This document shows, piece by piece, positions 18,491 through 30,000 of a DNA stretch of 64,000 bases (position 1 is the stretch's first letter; every line of letters starts with the position of its first letter). Location: contig NC_092671.1 in the NCBI RefSeq assembly GCF_964355755.1, forward strand, positions 10,427,001 through 10,491,000, read 5' to 3'. Source of the DNA: Antedon mediterranea (Eukaryota > Echinodermata > Crinoidea > Comatulida > Antedonidae). Made by a program: the position numbers and the translations under genes. The notes below the pieces were generated by a model, which was not told the origin of the DNA, ran no database searches, and saw nothing but the letters and a program-made list of their open reading frames with translations.

Positions 18491-19281
18491 TATGGAACGC
18501 CGTTTACGCAACATTTCGATGATATGAATTTTATGACGCGATATGTGAATGAAATGCATCGATATGAATTGAATGGCGTGATATATGAATGAAATGTTTT
18601 GAATTGAATGCTTTGAATTGAATGTTTTGAATGAAATGTTTTGAATGAAATGTTTTGAATTGAATGTTTTGAATGAAATGTTTTGAATGAAATGTTTTGA
18701 ATGAAATGTTTTGAATGAAATGTTTGAATTGAATTGAAAAGTCAAACTATTGGCGGCGTATGTCATTCCCGCTCGCGATTTTTTTTCAACCTCTTAATAG
18801 GCCTAAGCATGGGTACCCTCATCTCCTTTCAACGCTGTCATCAATATGAATCCTTTACAGAGACTCCCTAACAGACCTGAAACATTGGAATACATATTTC
18901 CGAACCCAGGTCTGTTAGGATTCTCTGTAAAGGCAGCGTGGAAGAAAAGAGATGAGGGTACCCAGGCTTAGGCCTAAGAGGTTGAGAAAATAATCGCGAG
19001 CGAGAATGACATACGCCACCAATAGTTTGACTTTTCAATTCAATTCAAACATTTCATTCAAAACATTTCATTCAAAACATTTCATTTAAAACATTTCATT
19101 CAAAACATTTCATTCAAAACATTTCATTCAAAACATTTCATTCAAAATATTCAATTCAAAGCATTCAATTCAAAACATTTCATTCATATATCGCACCATT
19201 TAATTCATATCGATGCATTTCATTCACATATCGCGTCATAAAATTCATATCATCGAAATGTTGCGTAAACGGCGTTCCATA
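18491..19281. mobile_element. Foldback element with long inverted arms, 6-bp direct repeat
   Basis: Two arms of about 380-390 bp form a near-perfect inverted repeat, starting TATGGAACGCCGTTTACG and ending CGTAAACGGCGTTCCATA, around a spacer of roughly 25 bp near 18883-18907. Each arm holds a tandem 14-bp repeat (GAATGAAATGTTTT and variants). The element is flanked by CAATTC at 18485-18490 and 19282-19287, as expected for a transposition target duplication. No transposase is encoded. The 6-bp duplication does not point clearly to one superfamily. Confidence 0.88.
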
Positions 19282-19302
19282 CAATTCTTTACAACCCAGC
19301 TA

Positions 19303-19353
19303 GTTTGACCATAGAGATATTATAGTGAACTATAATATCTCTATGGTTTGACC
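19303..19353. repeat. Perfect small hairpin flanked by GTTTGACC
   Basis: A 17-bp perfect stem (19309-19325 with 19330-19346) and a 4-nt TGAA loop sit between two copies of GTTTGACC (19303-19310 and 19346-19353). It looks like a 35-bp palindromic insertion with an 8-bp duplication. Confidence 0.75.
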
Positions 19354-20049
19354 AAATTAAGTCCAGTGTGATGAAGGCTTTAGTTTTAATAGTTCATCTC
19401 CAATTGTTTTATTTACAAATGTGTTATATGTAATACACATTTATAAAAATAATACAATTTGAGATAGCTAATTATTTTAACATTATCTAAAAGATTATTC
19501 AGTCTCTGTGTATCTGCAGTATTTACCAAAACCGATTAACTTTACAACATAATTTGTAATTTAAATTATCTACCTGCTAATTAACTTTTGGTATCCAATA
19601 AAGAATAAATATTTATATTATAATTATGTTCCTATTATTGTAATCAATGGATTGACATTTAACAATATGTTAAAGTAAAAGTACCATCATTTTCCTAGCT
19701 AGCAGTATAATCATTTTTATTGACATACTGTGTCATTTATATCTATAACACTCAACTCATTGTGCGTAGAAATAAAAAGATCAATGGTAAAACATTATAA
19801 CTACTAACAAGAATATTTCTATAAAGTCTCATTATATTTTTGTATATTGTAGAACAACTGTATTATAAACGTTTTTGTTTTGCATAAAATAAATTCATGT
19901 TTTTTTCTTAAAACCATAATTTTTTCAAATATATGTATTTTTTAAATTTTTTATATACATTACATTTTTTAATTGCAATTTCATTATTTTTCAATTTATT
20001 TTTTCAGATTTATGCTGGTGCATCTTTATAAATTGGTTTGTTGTATCAT

Positions 20050-20456
20050 TATGGTTGTATTTTATCCCTAAAGGCTTTATGAAACACAAATTTATCGTGT
20101 CATAGACTCTTTGTTACCTGATCACAAGAAGTATTGGCTTTCAAACGTCTCTGTTTACCCTCTTATTGGTTTCATTGATTTTACTTTGGTCACGCTCTAA
20201 CGATCTAGAAGTAATAAGCACATATCCTTCGAAAAGAGTATTAGCAATAATACAGGTTGTCTATATGCAAGGCTGCTGGAGTGTGTACCCATGTTAGAAG
20301 ACAACTACAAGGCTACAAGTGTGTTTGCTCATGCTTATGAGAAGACTTCAACGCAATCTTGAATATAACGAAGTAGAACACATATCTACCATGGCAACGT
20401 AAAGCTAATGTTTGTGAAAAGCTTGAAATTTTACCTTTGCTTGGAATGTTTACCAG
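20050..20456 (+). other. Putative 5' UTR exon of the EML gene
   Basis: A block less AT-rich than its flanks ends at a strong donor (TTTACCAG then GTAAGT). Its left edge is unknown. It contains a three-codon upstream ORF (ATGGCAACGTAA at 20391) and no long frame. If spliced to 23585, the frame reading into the EML exon is closed by a TGA about ten codons before the junction, which supports initiation at 23621. Transcript data are needed. Confidence 0.35.
20385..20398 (+). promoter_or_regulatory. Candidate RFX X-box
   Basis: TCTACCATGGCAAC matches 12 of 14 positions of GTTRCCATGGCAAC, with one half-site perfect. It lies within the putative 5' UTR exon of the EML gene. Confidence 0.35.
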
Positions 20457-21747
20457 GTAAGTAGCAACTATCTAATTGTCTTTGTAATTTTTCTTGATTC
20501 TTGATAGTATTTATGAATAATCTCATTAAAAAAACAATATACAAATACAGGAATTCAATTATTTTTGTATCAAAGTATTAATCTTTTGTATTTCAAAAAT
20601 AAAAAGAATATTGAAAAAATTAATTATTATTATTTACTAATCTAAAAAATATGCAATGATTACAATTTTTGTTTGTGTTTATTGACAAAGGGAAATTTTG
20701 TTGATAAATCAAAACAAATGAAATAGTAAATTGTGTAGTTATAGAATAAACTAAACTTTTAAAATATGAAATGAGATATTAAAATAACAAGTTTATAAAT
20801 ACTATGTTACTGTAGTTTGTATTTTCATAATTTAATTTTGGTATAAATTGTAAAAACAAAATTGCAAGCGCCTGACCCTAATGTTATTTCATATTTAATT
20901 TTCAAATATTATTGTAAAACCTGTTTTTTTTAAAACTTACTTTTTAAATGGTCAATTGAAAAGGTTACATGTATAAAGTACAAGTTCTGTATCCATTGTG
21001 CTTTTGTTTCCTTAATTACTCTTGAAATGTCAATGAATGTTAAAGACAATACCTTAGTTTCTTTTAAGTACTGTAGTTACTGTATTCCTGGAATTACCTT
21101 CCAGTAAAACTAATTATCATTAAGATTAGGATTTTTTTAAGGTTTTGTAAAGATTTAAAACCATATGTTTGGAGTTTATTTTTCACTTTAAAGTATATCA
21201 TTTTTGCTTTATTAATGCACTGCTGAAAAGATCACTATAAAATATGTACTACACACTACCATACATAACACAATTACTATTCAGCAACCACCCAACCACA
21301 CCCACACCCCCTCTCACGTGACTCCCACTTGGTTAGGGCACTAATGTGCTAGTACTATTAGTTCTATACTTAATAGTAAATAGTAATAGTAAATATTTAC
21401 TGTGGAGGATCAGGTTCAGGAGTGAGGTTGATTATGTAGGAGTTGATAACTAACGTGCATATAGCTTTGTTACTATTAGTATTTTGTATATAATTGTGTA
21501 GTGGGGTGTGGTGGTAGGACCAAAATAATATACTTTCTAATAAATTACTTTGTATAATGTTATCTAGCTTTCTTGGTAACCAAAAACATTAATTGGCGTA
21601 GTGGTGTTTAGTAGGACCCCAATAATATTTTCTAATATTTTGAAATACTTTTGTATACTGTATATTGAACTCTCTTTGTAAACAAAACATTATTTGATAT
21701 ATTATTAAACAAATATGTTTAATATTAATTAATGCCAGATTAATATA
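20457..21747. other. AT-rich noncoding DNA
   Basis: Presumed first intron or intergenic DNA. No exon, RNA gene or clear repeat is supported. Confidence 0.4.
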
Positions 21748-22593
21748 GGGCCTGTTTCTATTGAAAAATAAAAAAAGAACGGTTTTTTGGAAACCGGTTT
21801 CGGCTGTTGTTTATAAATAAAGATCGCGTTGCAGCTCAATTTTTACTCCAATAAAACCGGTTCCGTCCATGTGCGTTCGTTATGAATGACGTCATTATAT
21901 ACACCACAATGCAGTTCGTTAGGCGGAAGCGCGATTTGATCGTGGTCATGTTTACTTTTTTTCGCATAGCGCGATCCCCAAGAAATAGCATCCATTTCAT
22001 CATAGAAGGGGAATTATTACCTGAAACGTTATTGTGGTCCTTGGTTAAAGTATAGGTACGTCGCACCCTCTGATATTGTCAAGTTGAACTCGTCTATTTT
22101 TCACACGCTTTACAATATTCTTAAAAACATGTAGGCCTATACGTGAGTCTTTCTTCCGACTCCCGACAAGTCCCCTCATCTTCTTTCCTTCACATATTTT
22201 TTACGAACCTCGTAATGGCATCGGTCAACATTTTTTAGTTAAATAAAATACTCACTATCTAGAGAAATAAAAATGACTTAGGCCTAGGTCCTATCGCGCG
22301 AGTTTGACTGCGAGATGACCGCAATCATCCCAGTGCAGCAGACTGCAGAGTTCAGTTTTTGGGGTCAAATTGAGACCGCGATTGTGTTGCAGCTAAAAAT
22401 TGCTCCGCGGAAACCGGTTTCAGAACGGTTCTTTGCGATCGAGACCGCAATCAATTGGGGTTTTTGAAACCGTTTTTAAGATCGGTTCTTTTTTGTGGTT
22501 TTTTGTGGGGACCCATTTCTGCTGGCAAGAAAAAACGGTTCTTGAAAAGAACGGTATTCAAAACCGTATTCTCTGCTCTATAGAAACAGGCCC
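21748..22593. mobile_element. Non-autonomous DNA transposon, 846 bp
   Basis: GGGCCTGTTTCTAT at the left and ATAGAAACAGGCCC at the right form terminal inverted repeats, flanked by ATA on each side (21745-21747 and 22594-22596). Subterminal AACGGTT and GAAACCGGTTTC words recur near both ends, as in transposase-binding arrays. The interior is more GC-rich than its surroundings and carries no recognisable protein; the short frames at 21836-22066 and 22400-22597 have no motif. Confidence 0.78.
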
Positions 22594-22664
22594 ATAGTTA
22601 CCGTTATGATATTTTAATATAATCCTTATTTATATTAGTAAAATGTCCATAAAATAGAACATTT

Positions 22665-22678
22665 GTTGTCATGACAAC
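22665..22678 (+). promoter_or_regulatory. Perfect palindrome resembling an X-box
   Basis: GTTGTCATGACAAC is a perfect 14-bp dyad close to the RFX consensus, about 0.95 kb upstream of the EML start codon. A chance palindrome cannot be excluded. Confidence 0.3.
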
Positions 22679-22794
22679 GGTCCCAGTTGGTCAAAATGGC
22701 ATATGTTAGATTCAAAGGTCAGAATTTTAGTACCTATAATATCAAATTAAGAAACGCTTGCTAATTGCTTTACTTCCTCTGCAGCCAGTTAATT

Positions 22795-24055
22795 ATGAGC
22801 AAAGTACAGACTTATAGTCCATTATAGTTTTCTGTTGATGATGTATAGATACAAAATTAATGAAAATACACTTTATTGCTCAAATTGAGCATTTCCGGAT
22901 GGTGTGTGTCTTAGGAGCCAGAAGTTTTCTTACTTTGATTTCTTGATAAATTTGAGAGGATTTAGGAATTGACAACTTAATACTATTGGATATTAGAGAT
23001 TTTTAACAAAATGTATTACAGTACAGCTAAGATTTATGTAGACAAGAATCAGGCAAGTTGATAGCATTTTACTTTGTAATCAAGAAAAGTAGTCGGATTA
23101 ATAATCAAACATCAGCAACAAATCATCTTAACTTTGTTTTAGGTCAATTATTTTAATTGAAGTTAGTTTAAAAAAAACTTAAGCAAATGTATTTTGTTCT
23201 TAAACCCTTAGATGATGAAATTATTTCTTTAGATTTAAAAAAAATTGTTTGATAAAATAGTAAAGCCTTACATTAAAAGACACTGTTACTGTAGGGTATA
23301 TTATCCTCTTACTTTAAACTTATTTTTCTCTCCAGCTACATACGATATGTTTTAAGTTTTAACTCCATTCCATATTAAACAGTATTGCGCAAATTCCAAA
23401 AGGAAGAAAAAATGTTTAATCAACCCTGAATTTTACTTAACAAATTAGTCTATAAATGTTATATATTGTTATTTATTATTTATTTGTACTAATAGTACAT
23501 TGCAATATCTAACTTTCTTTGTAAACAAAAACATTTTATATATACCACTAAATTACTCGTTGTCAATTATTTTCATTTTATTAGTTATGGGATGACATTG
23601 ATCCAGTTGTCATAAGGAAAATGGAAAGTTACAAACGTGCTCCCTCCTCTACTAGCCTTTTAAGTAAGTTGATCAATATGTTAAGCTCTGTCTACACTAT
23701 CAAACTAGTGTGACAAAAAAGTGTGATGTGCCCAAATATGGTAGTGATATGTTTAAATTTAGTAGTGGTATGACATCATCATGTCCATTTATAGGCACAT
23801 CACACTCTTTTGTCACATAAAGTTTGATAGTGTAGACAGAATATACTTTATCTCCTGATTTAAAAACTCATTACAGTGACAACCATGACTTATATTTTGA
23901 TGGTCTTGTTTTAAATTATTTTCATTTTTAGAAAGTACAGTGAGTACAGACTTATAGTCCATTTTAGTTTTATGTTAAGGATGTATATACTAAACTTATA
24001 TACACGAAAATACACTTTATTGCTCAATTTAAGCATTTTCAAAAATCTTGTTAAA
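22795..24055. repeat. Direct repeat pair of about 100 bp
   Basis: The block containing GTACAGACTTATAGTCCATT, then a GATGTATA word, then AAAATACACTTTATTGCTCAA occurs at about 22798-22895 and again at about 23945-24045, on either side of EML coding exon 1. Confidence 0.75.
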
Positions 24056-27000
24056 AATTGTTTTAATTTTTAGAAAGTAGAGTGAGCGGGATTCTTGAGG
24101 TGCACCCAATGACACCATTAGAACAAGAGGAGGAACTGAAAGAAGCAATGAAGACGCCGCTAGCTGCCGTCAGTCGCCAACGCCTGCGCGCAATGCAGAT
24201 CAACTTTCGTCGTTGTGGTTCTGTGGATAATTGTATATCCAGCAGGGAGTTGATGAACGTTTTTAATGAGCATAATTTGGGAATACCAAATAGAACATTC
24301 CAGATGTTGATAAGTCAATTTAACGAAGGAACAGGCATCAACCATGAGAGACTGTGGAAGTTTTTGGTAGAAGCACAATCAAAAACAGGTAAGAATTAGA
24401 CTTGTTCACACCTGGAAGTTGCATCAGTCATCATGCATATCGGCTGCTGTCCATTTCAGCCTCCATTCTTGTAGGCCTACTACCATAACAAAATATTTTG
24501 TTAGGCAATTGTGATTGGTAAGTAAAGCTGGCCTAACCCTTGTACACAATAAAAACGATTATTTCCATAACCGGCGGCAGAAATAATTGCCGGCCAAAGT
24601 GATCAGACATTATTATTCAATATTGAAAATACAAGACAGAGCAAATAAATTGATTTGTAATAGAGTTATTACTGTAAAGATCAATATTACATTAGATTTT
24701 TTACTTCAGTGAAATAATATGTGAAAACAAATCTTAAAAATTGAATTGAAAACTGAATTGATGAGTGAACTTGTAGTGGGTGAAATTGTTGCTTTTGCCC
24801 ACTGCAAAAAAAGTATAGTTTATTCTGTTATAAGGAAAATAAATTCTGATGTTTTGTTACAGTGACAACACCAACTCCTTACTTTCTCAAACCAATATTA
24901 ACTAAAATTTGATTGTCCAATTAGGTCGAGACAGTGTCCAGGCTATTCACAAGACACACAATCATTATATGGGGCATAGATTCAACGAAGAGCTGTCATC
25001 TGCAGACAGAGCCTTACTAGAGAAAGTACACAAGGCATTGATGTCAAGCAAGGAATATGATCTAATTGAATTAAGGACATCATGCGAAGATAAGGACCCA
25101 AGTAGAAATGGACAAATCCCAAAGAAGAAGGTATGTACTACCCAGACCTTCCTTTGGAACTCTAACAAACTTTCATCCCATATATATTAGGCAAACCGAA
25201 AAATGTCTGTTTTTGGCATTCATTAACGTGTTGGTAAAAATATTTAGTTGATGACAATAACAGTAAATCGACTCCTACAAATGACTGTTTTGAGAATATT
25301 ATATTTTAATATATAAACACAAAATTAGTCAAACATAACATGTTTATTCGTGTTAAATAATAATAGTATGAAAATAAAGGCTGCTTATTCAATGCTATTT
25401 TCCGTTACATAAGCCAACTAATAAACTGTATGATAAAATTATTTTTTGCACAGTCACTAGGCAAATCTAGTGTGATTATAAATGTCATTTATTTTAGCTT
25501 CAAATAACGCAGAACTCTTTAGTTAGTAATTCTCATTTAATACAATTGGGTATTTAGTTGAAATACATTCAATGTATTGATTCTGTTTGAAGGTTCGTTT
25601 ACGGTCATATTATATTGGGTTGTCATGGTTACATGATGCAGTTATTAAGTGCAAACTTAAGTGCCAGTATAATGCGGCATGACTTTCAAACAGTATAAAG
25701 CATGTGGGCTGTAAAGACATTTATTAATACATATTACAAAGTTGATTAACGTTGTCATTTTAAAGTATTGAATTTGGAAATGCATGGTAAACGATAAATT
25801 TTAATTTATATAATTCTTGTATAATTCTTTTCTACTTTCCAAAAATATAAGCATAAAGCATATTATTAGATTATATTAAAAACATTTTTTTTTTTCAAAT
25901 TTTATATAAATTAAGATATTCATATTTTCATTCTCTTTTTAAACAACTGAGTTTAAAATTATCTAAAAAACCCAAGAATTTCAAATAAATATATCCACAG
26001 CATTTTTGTTACTAATTTGCCATTGGATTTATAAATTAAAATCAATATAGAAATGAAATTGTTCAGTAATAGGAAAATTAATATAAAAAAAATAAGTGAT
26101 TTATTTATTGTATCATAAATATATATTAGATTTTGATAGAAATGATTAACAATATGATAATACCAAGCCATAAATCAAATTGATGTCCTAATTTATATTC
26201 AAATTGAAAAGAATATTTTTAAATATGAACATTGTTACTTATTGATTAGTTTCTTTGAAGTATTATAGTTACCATAGTAACTGTCTTTGTCAACAAAGAT
26301 GTTTGTTATTGAAACTAGTTGTTAGTCAAATTGAAATGGGCACAGATCATTATTTATAATTGCCATCTTTCAAATTTTCAATTAAAAATAAGTTTGAGTT
26401 TGTTATATATAATGTATGTCTGTCGACAGTAAAAATTTATATTAGCAATATAGGTCAAAGTTGACCCTCTAATAAGTCTATGCTTAGATTAACAATGATT
26501 TTATCAAGCCTGGGGTAGGATTATATTTGAGCAGAGTAAATTGTTGATCATGGCTGTCAATCATATTGTTTTTAACACAGTTTAATGTATTATAATTATT
26601 GATATTAAAAGAATAAAATGTGACAAATGAAGTAAGAAACTTGCAATCTGCCACAGTCTAGCTATGGCGATATCAAACTATGATTTTAAAATGGTCTTCC
26701 AATTATCTATGCATGGTCGACGAACTGTGGTTACACTGAGGAATTAACATTAAAGTTATTAATAATCCTTTAAACACAACGTTGTACCATCCCTATTTTA
26801 TAACCATTTTAATTATTCTAAAGTTTAAGCGAATCGTTGAAGAACAGCATCTCCCATTATCTGGTGCTTTGTTGAATAATTTGTTAAAGAAGTGTGATGA
26901 AGAAGGAAATGGGATGGTCAAGTAAGTATTTTACACCAATAAAGATAAATAAAGCTCTGTCTACACTATCAAGCTTTATGTGACCAAAAAAATGTGATGT

Positions 27001-30000
27001 GCCCATATATTGACACGATGATGTTATATCACTACCATAATTAGACATATCACTACCATATTTAGATACATCACACATTTTTTGTCAAACTAGTTTTGAT
27101 AGTGTAGACAGAGCTTAGGAATGTTTTGCTGTTGTCAGTGTTGACATTAAGGAGCTTGCAATTTGCGAGGAACAACGACCAAACTATGACATATTAGTTC
27201 ATTGTGAGCATGTGGGAATATTCAGAAATGTGTTGTCGCTCCTCACCTCACCGCAGGTTTGATGATTTTTAAGTCTAGGCAACGCCCGACAACATCAATT
27301 GACCAGAACTAGGTTGGTCGTCGGTCCTCGGTCCTCGGTTGTCTCAGATCGAAATCTCCCTATTCTTTAATGATATATTGTAGTTATTATATTACTATAC
27401 AAAATTGTATCAGAAAAACCAAAAGTAACTCAAGGCAGAAGATATGTTGAGAAGCACATCAGAATCTTGAAAATGATTTAAGAGATCACAAAATCTTTCA
27501 TCTCTTTATTTAGAATTACCTTGTTTATTCTATCAAACACAGTCATTTGATAATCTGTTTAAAAGTCAACACTATACAAAACAGTACATCGAAGGAAAAT
27601 TAAATTAAATGTATCATTTTTGTTTTAGCTGGTTTGAGTTTATGGTCCTCATGGAGAAAGCTGAACATCTGAGTATTGCTCACACAAAGACACCAGAGCC
27701 AACGAACCAAACTAATCAAGTCTTAAAATCAAATGCGCCCAAAAAAGCAGCTAATAATTCAGGTCCACCAGGTAATTAAGCTACGTTCTAAAATTAAGCC
27801 ATGTTCGCACTAAGTGGCTAGATAAATGATCATGTAAAACGGGTGTAATGTTTAAAGCTCGGTCTACACTATCAAACGTTATGTGACAAAAAAATGCGAT
27901 GACATGCCCATATAATGACGACATATCACTACCATATTTGAGCATATCACTACTATGTTTGGGCACATTGCACTTTTTTTGTAAAACTAGTTTGATAGTG
28001 TAGACAGAGCTTAAAAATAGAACTGTTCACAATAAACTCTGATGAGAGATTAAAAAATGTAACATCACTATAGTTACTGGACCAAATTCGGGTGTAATGT
28101 CATTAGTAGTTTTTGATTGAAAATGATTTCAGGTTGGTTAACAAATGGCAAAGTGATCCTAAATAAATATTTTGATTGGCAATAATTTTTTTACTTTCAG
28201 GAAAGAAATTAAATGAAAAAACTACAGGACCTGTTAAAACAAAAGGTAACATTTTGCTTGTAACTTTTTTGACTAGTGTTAATAATATAAAAAAAAAAAA
28301 ATTAAATGATTGATTCAGATTATTCAGATTTTGACCAAATATGGTTTTAAAACTGATTAGATTTAGATTTAGACAACACAAATCAAACTGGTATACAAAG
28401 TACAAACTTAATAACAAACTTGTTACATAGGTACAACACTTAATGCTGCTTCTAATGTAGTACGGGCATCTGTTTCCTCCAGAAAAAATCACATTACACT
28501 GAAAGGTAGAATTTGGAAAAAGTTGATAAAATAATCATTATTTTGTAATAATTATCATAAATATCATATATTTTTCATATTTTTAGCAACTTTATAAACA
28601 TTGGTGTTTCAAAGCATTTTTTGTTCATATCCAATATTTTGTAAATTTTCATATTTCATACATATTTTCTAGCAAAGCATTACTTTTACACAAGTTATTG
28701 TTGTCTTTCAGGTTTTTATAAAATTAAAAACAATATTATGAATTTCTATTATTTTCCTTCAAAACACTTTTATTATTTTAAATAATATTGAACATTATTT
28801 TAATTTCAAATTTTCTGAGGCATGCATTTATTGGGTCATATTTCATTATTAATGTACTTTTTTCATATTTTTGTTCAAATATTCACATGTTTTAACACTA
28901 TAGATACTTTATTACACAGTAGTTGTAAAACATATTTGCATTTTATAATTTTTTACCATGTTGATGTTTATAAAATTATATTCAATAATCATGTAATAAT
29001 TCATTAAATCATATAATCATATGATCATTTAAAAAAAAGTTCCACTGAATAATATACTGTATGTAGAGGATTCTTGAATACGATCAGATAGAAATTTTAA
29101 ATTCTTCTGTGTCTCTTTGTACTATTGTCAGTATATGTATTGTTAATTAATGTATATGTAAATAAATCTATGTTTATTTTTCTAGGAAAACAGACAAATA
29201 ATAACACTGGTATAAAGAAACCAATCATTGAAGAAAAAGGTACATTTTACATATTGTATTCACAAAGAAAAAAAAACTCATCAAATAATAATTGTGAACA
29301 AATCAGATGTGAATTCTCCACCAATCATATACTGTATGTTTCTTTGCCAGAAATATAAGGACACAAGCTTTGCAATTCAATGTGTATTAAAGATAAGACT
29401 ATTGATATTTTTTTGACAGTTTGTCAATTTTTAAATTCAAAATAAACAAATCCAAAAAATCTAAAGTTCTTAAATCTATTTAAAGCGATTTTTCGCTGTT
29501 GGATGTGGTTGAACTGAATATCTATTAATTTAACTTAATTTAATTAAATTATGTACCGTATATATAGAAAAGGCAACAGCGTCAGAACAGAGTGGAAAGG
29601 GAAGAAGTAGCGTTTTGTCAAATGAATCTGGAAAAGAATCAGGTCGCAAAGGTTAGTATTAAATATCTCTACATTACTAATTTTAGTATAATAAATAATA
29701 AACTAGTAACATTTTTTTTCATATATTGCATCAAAAATTGGCGACAACGAAAAGTATTATATGTAAAACCTATAAACAGTACCACATTTTAAATATTTTT
29801 GTATATAGCATGATACCTTTTAGATATTTGTATTGTTTGTAAGTGTTTTTATTTTAAAAGTTTATAAATATTTAGTATGTAATATACTTGGTCTTCATAT
29901 TTTCATTAATATTTGACATATTATTTGTTTAACAAATTAAAAGTCAAGAACATTTTCTCAGCATATTGGATCTATATTTTTAATACTGTTTATGTACGCC

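Larger units (their letters stand above)
23621..27771 (+). other. EML module 1: EF-hand region (exons 1-5)
   Basis: Exons 23585-23663 (ATG 23621), 24074-24388, 24925-25130, 26824-26921, 27629-27771. About residues 1-268. The last EF-hand has a canonical 12-residue loop, DEEGNGMVNWFE at about 213-224, with Gly at position 6 and Glu at 12, and is split by intron 4 after loop position 8 (two bases of the next codon). An earlier loop-like segment (KDPSRNGQI, about 176-186) is irregular, and the first (RRCGSVDNCISSREL) lacks the acidic calcium ligands. So one good calcium site and one or two degenerate EF-hands are likely. From memory the module resembles small EF-hand proteins such as C1orf87; this needs a search. 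Confidence 0.8.

Noticed and set aside
18404-18766. 120-aa minus-strand frame with repeated Phe/His/Asn/Ser
   Set aside because: It is a translation of the 14-bp tandem repeat in the left arm of the foldback element.
21836-22597. Short proteins in the 846-bp transposon
   Set aside because: No transposase motif; frames are short and repeat-driven.
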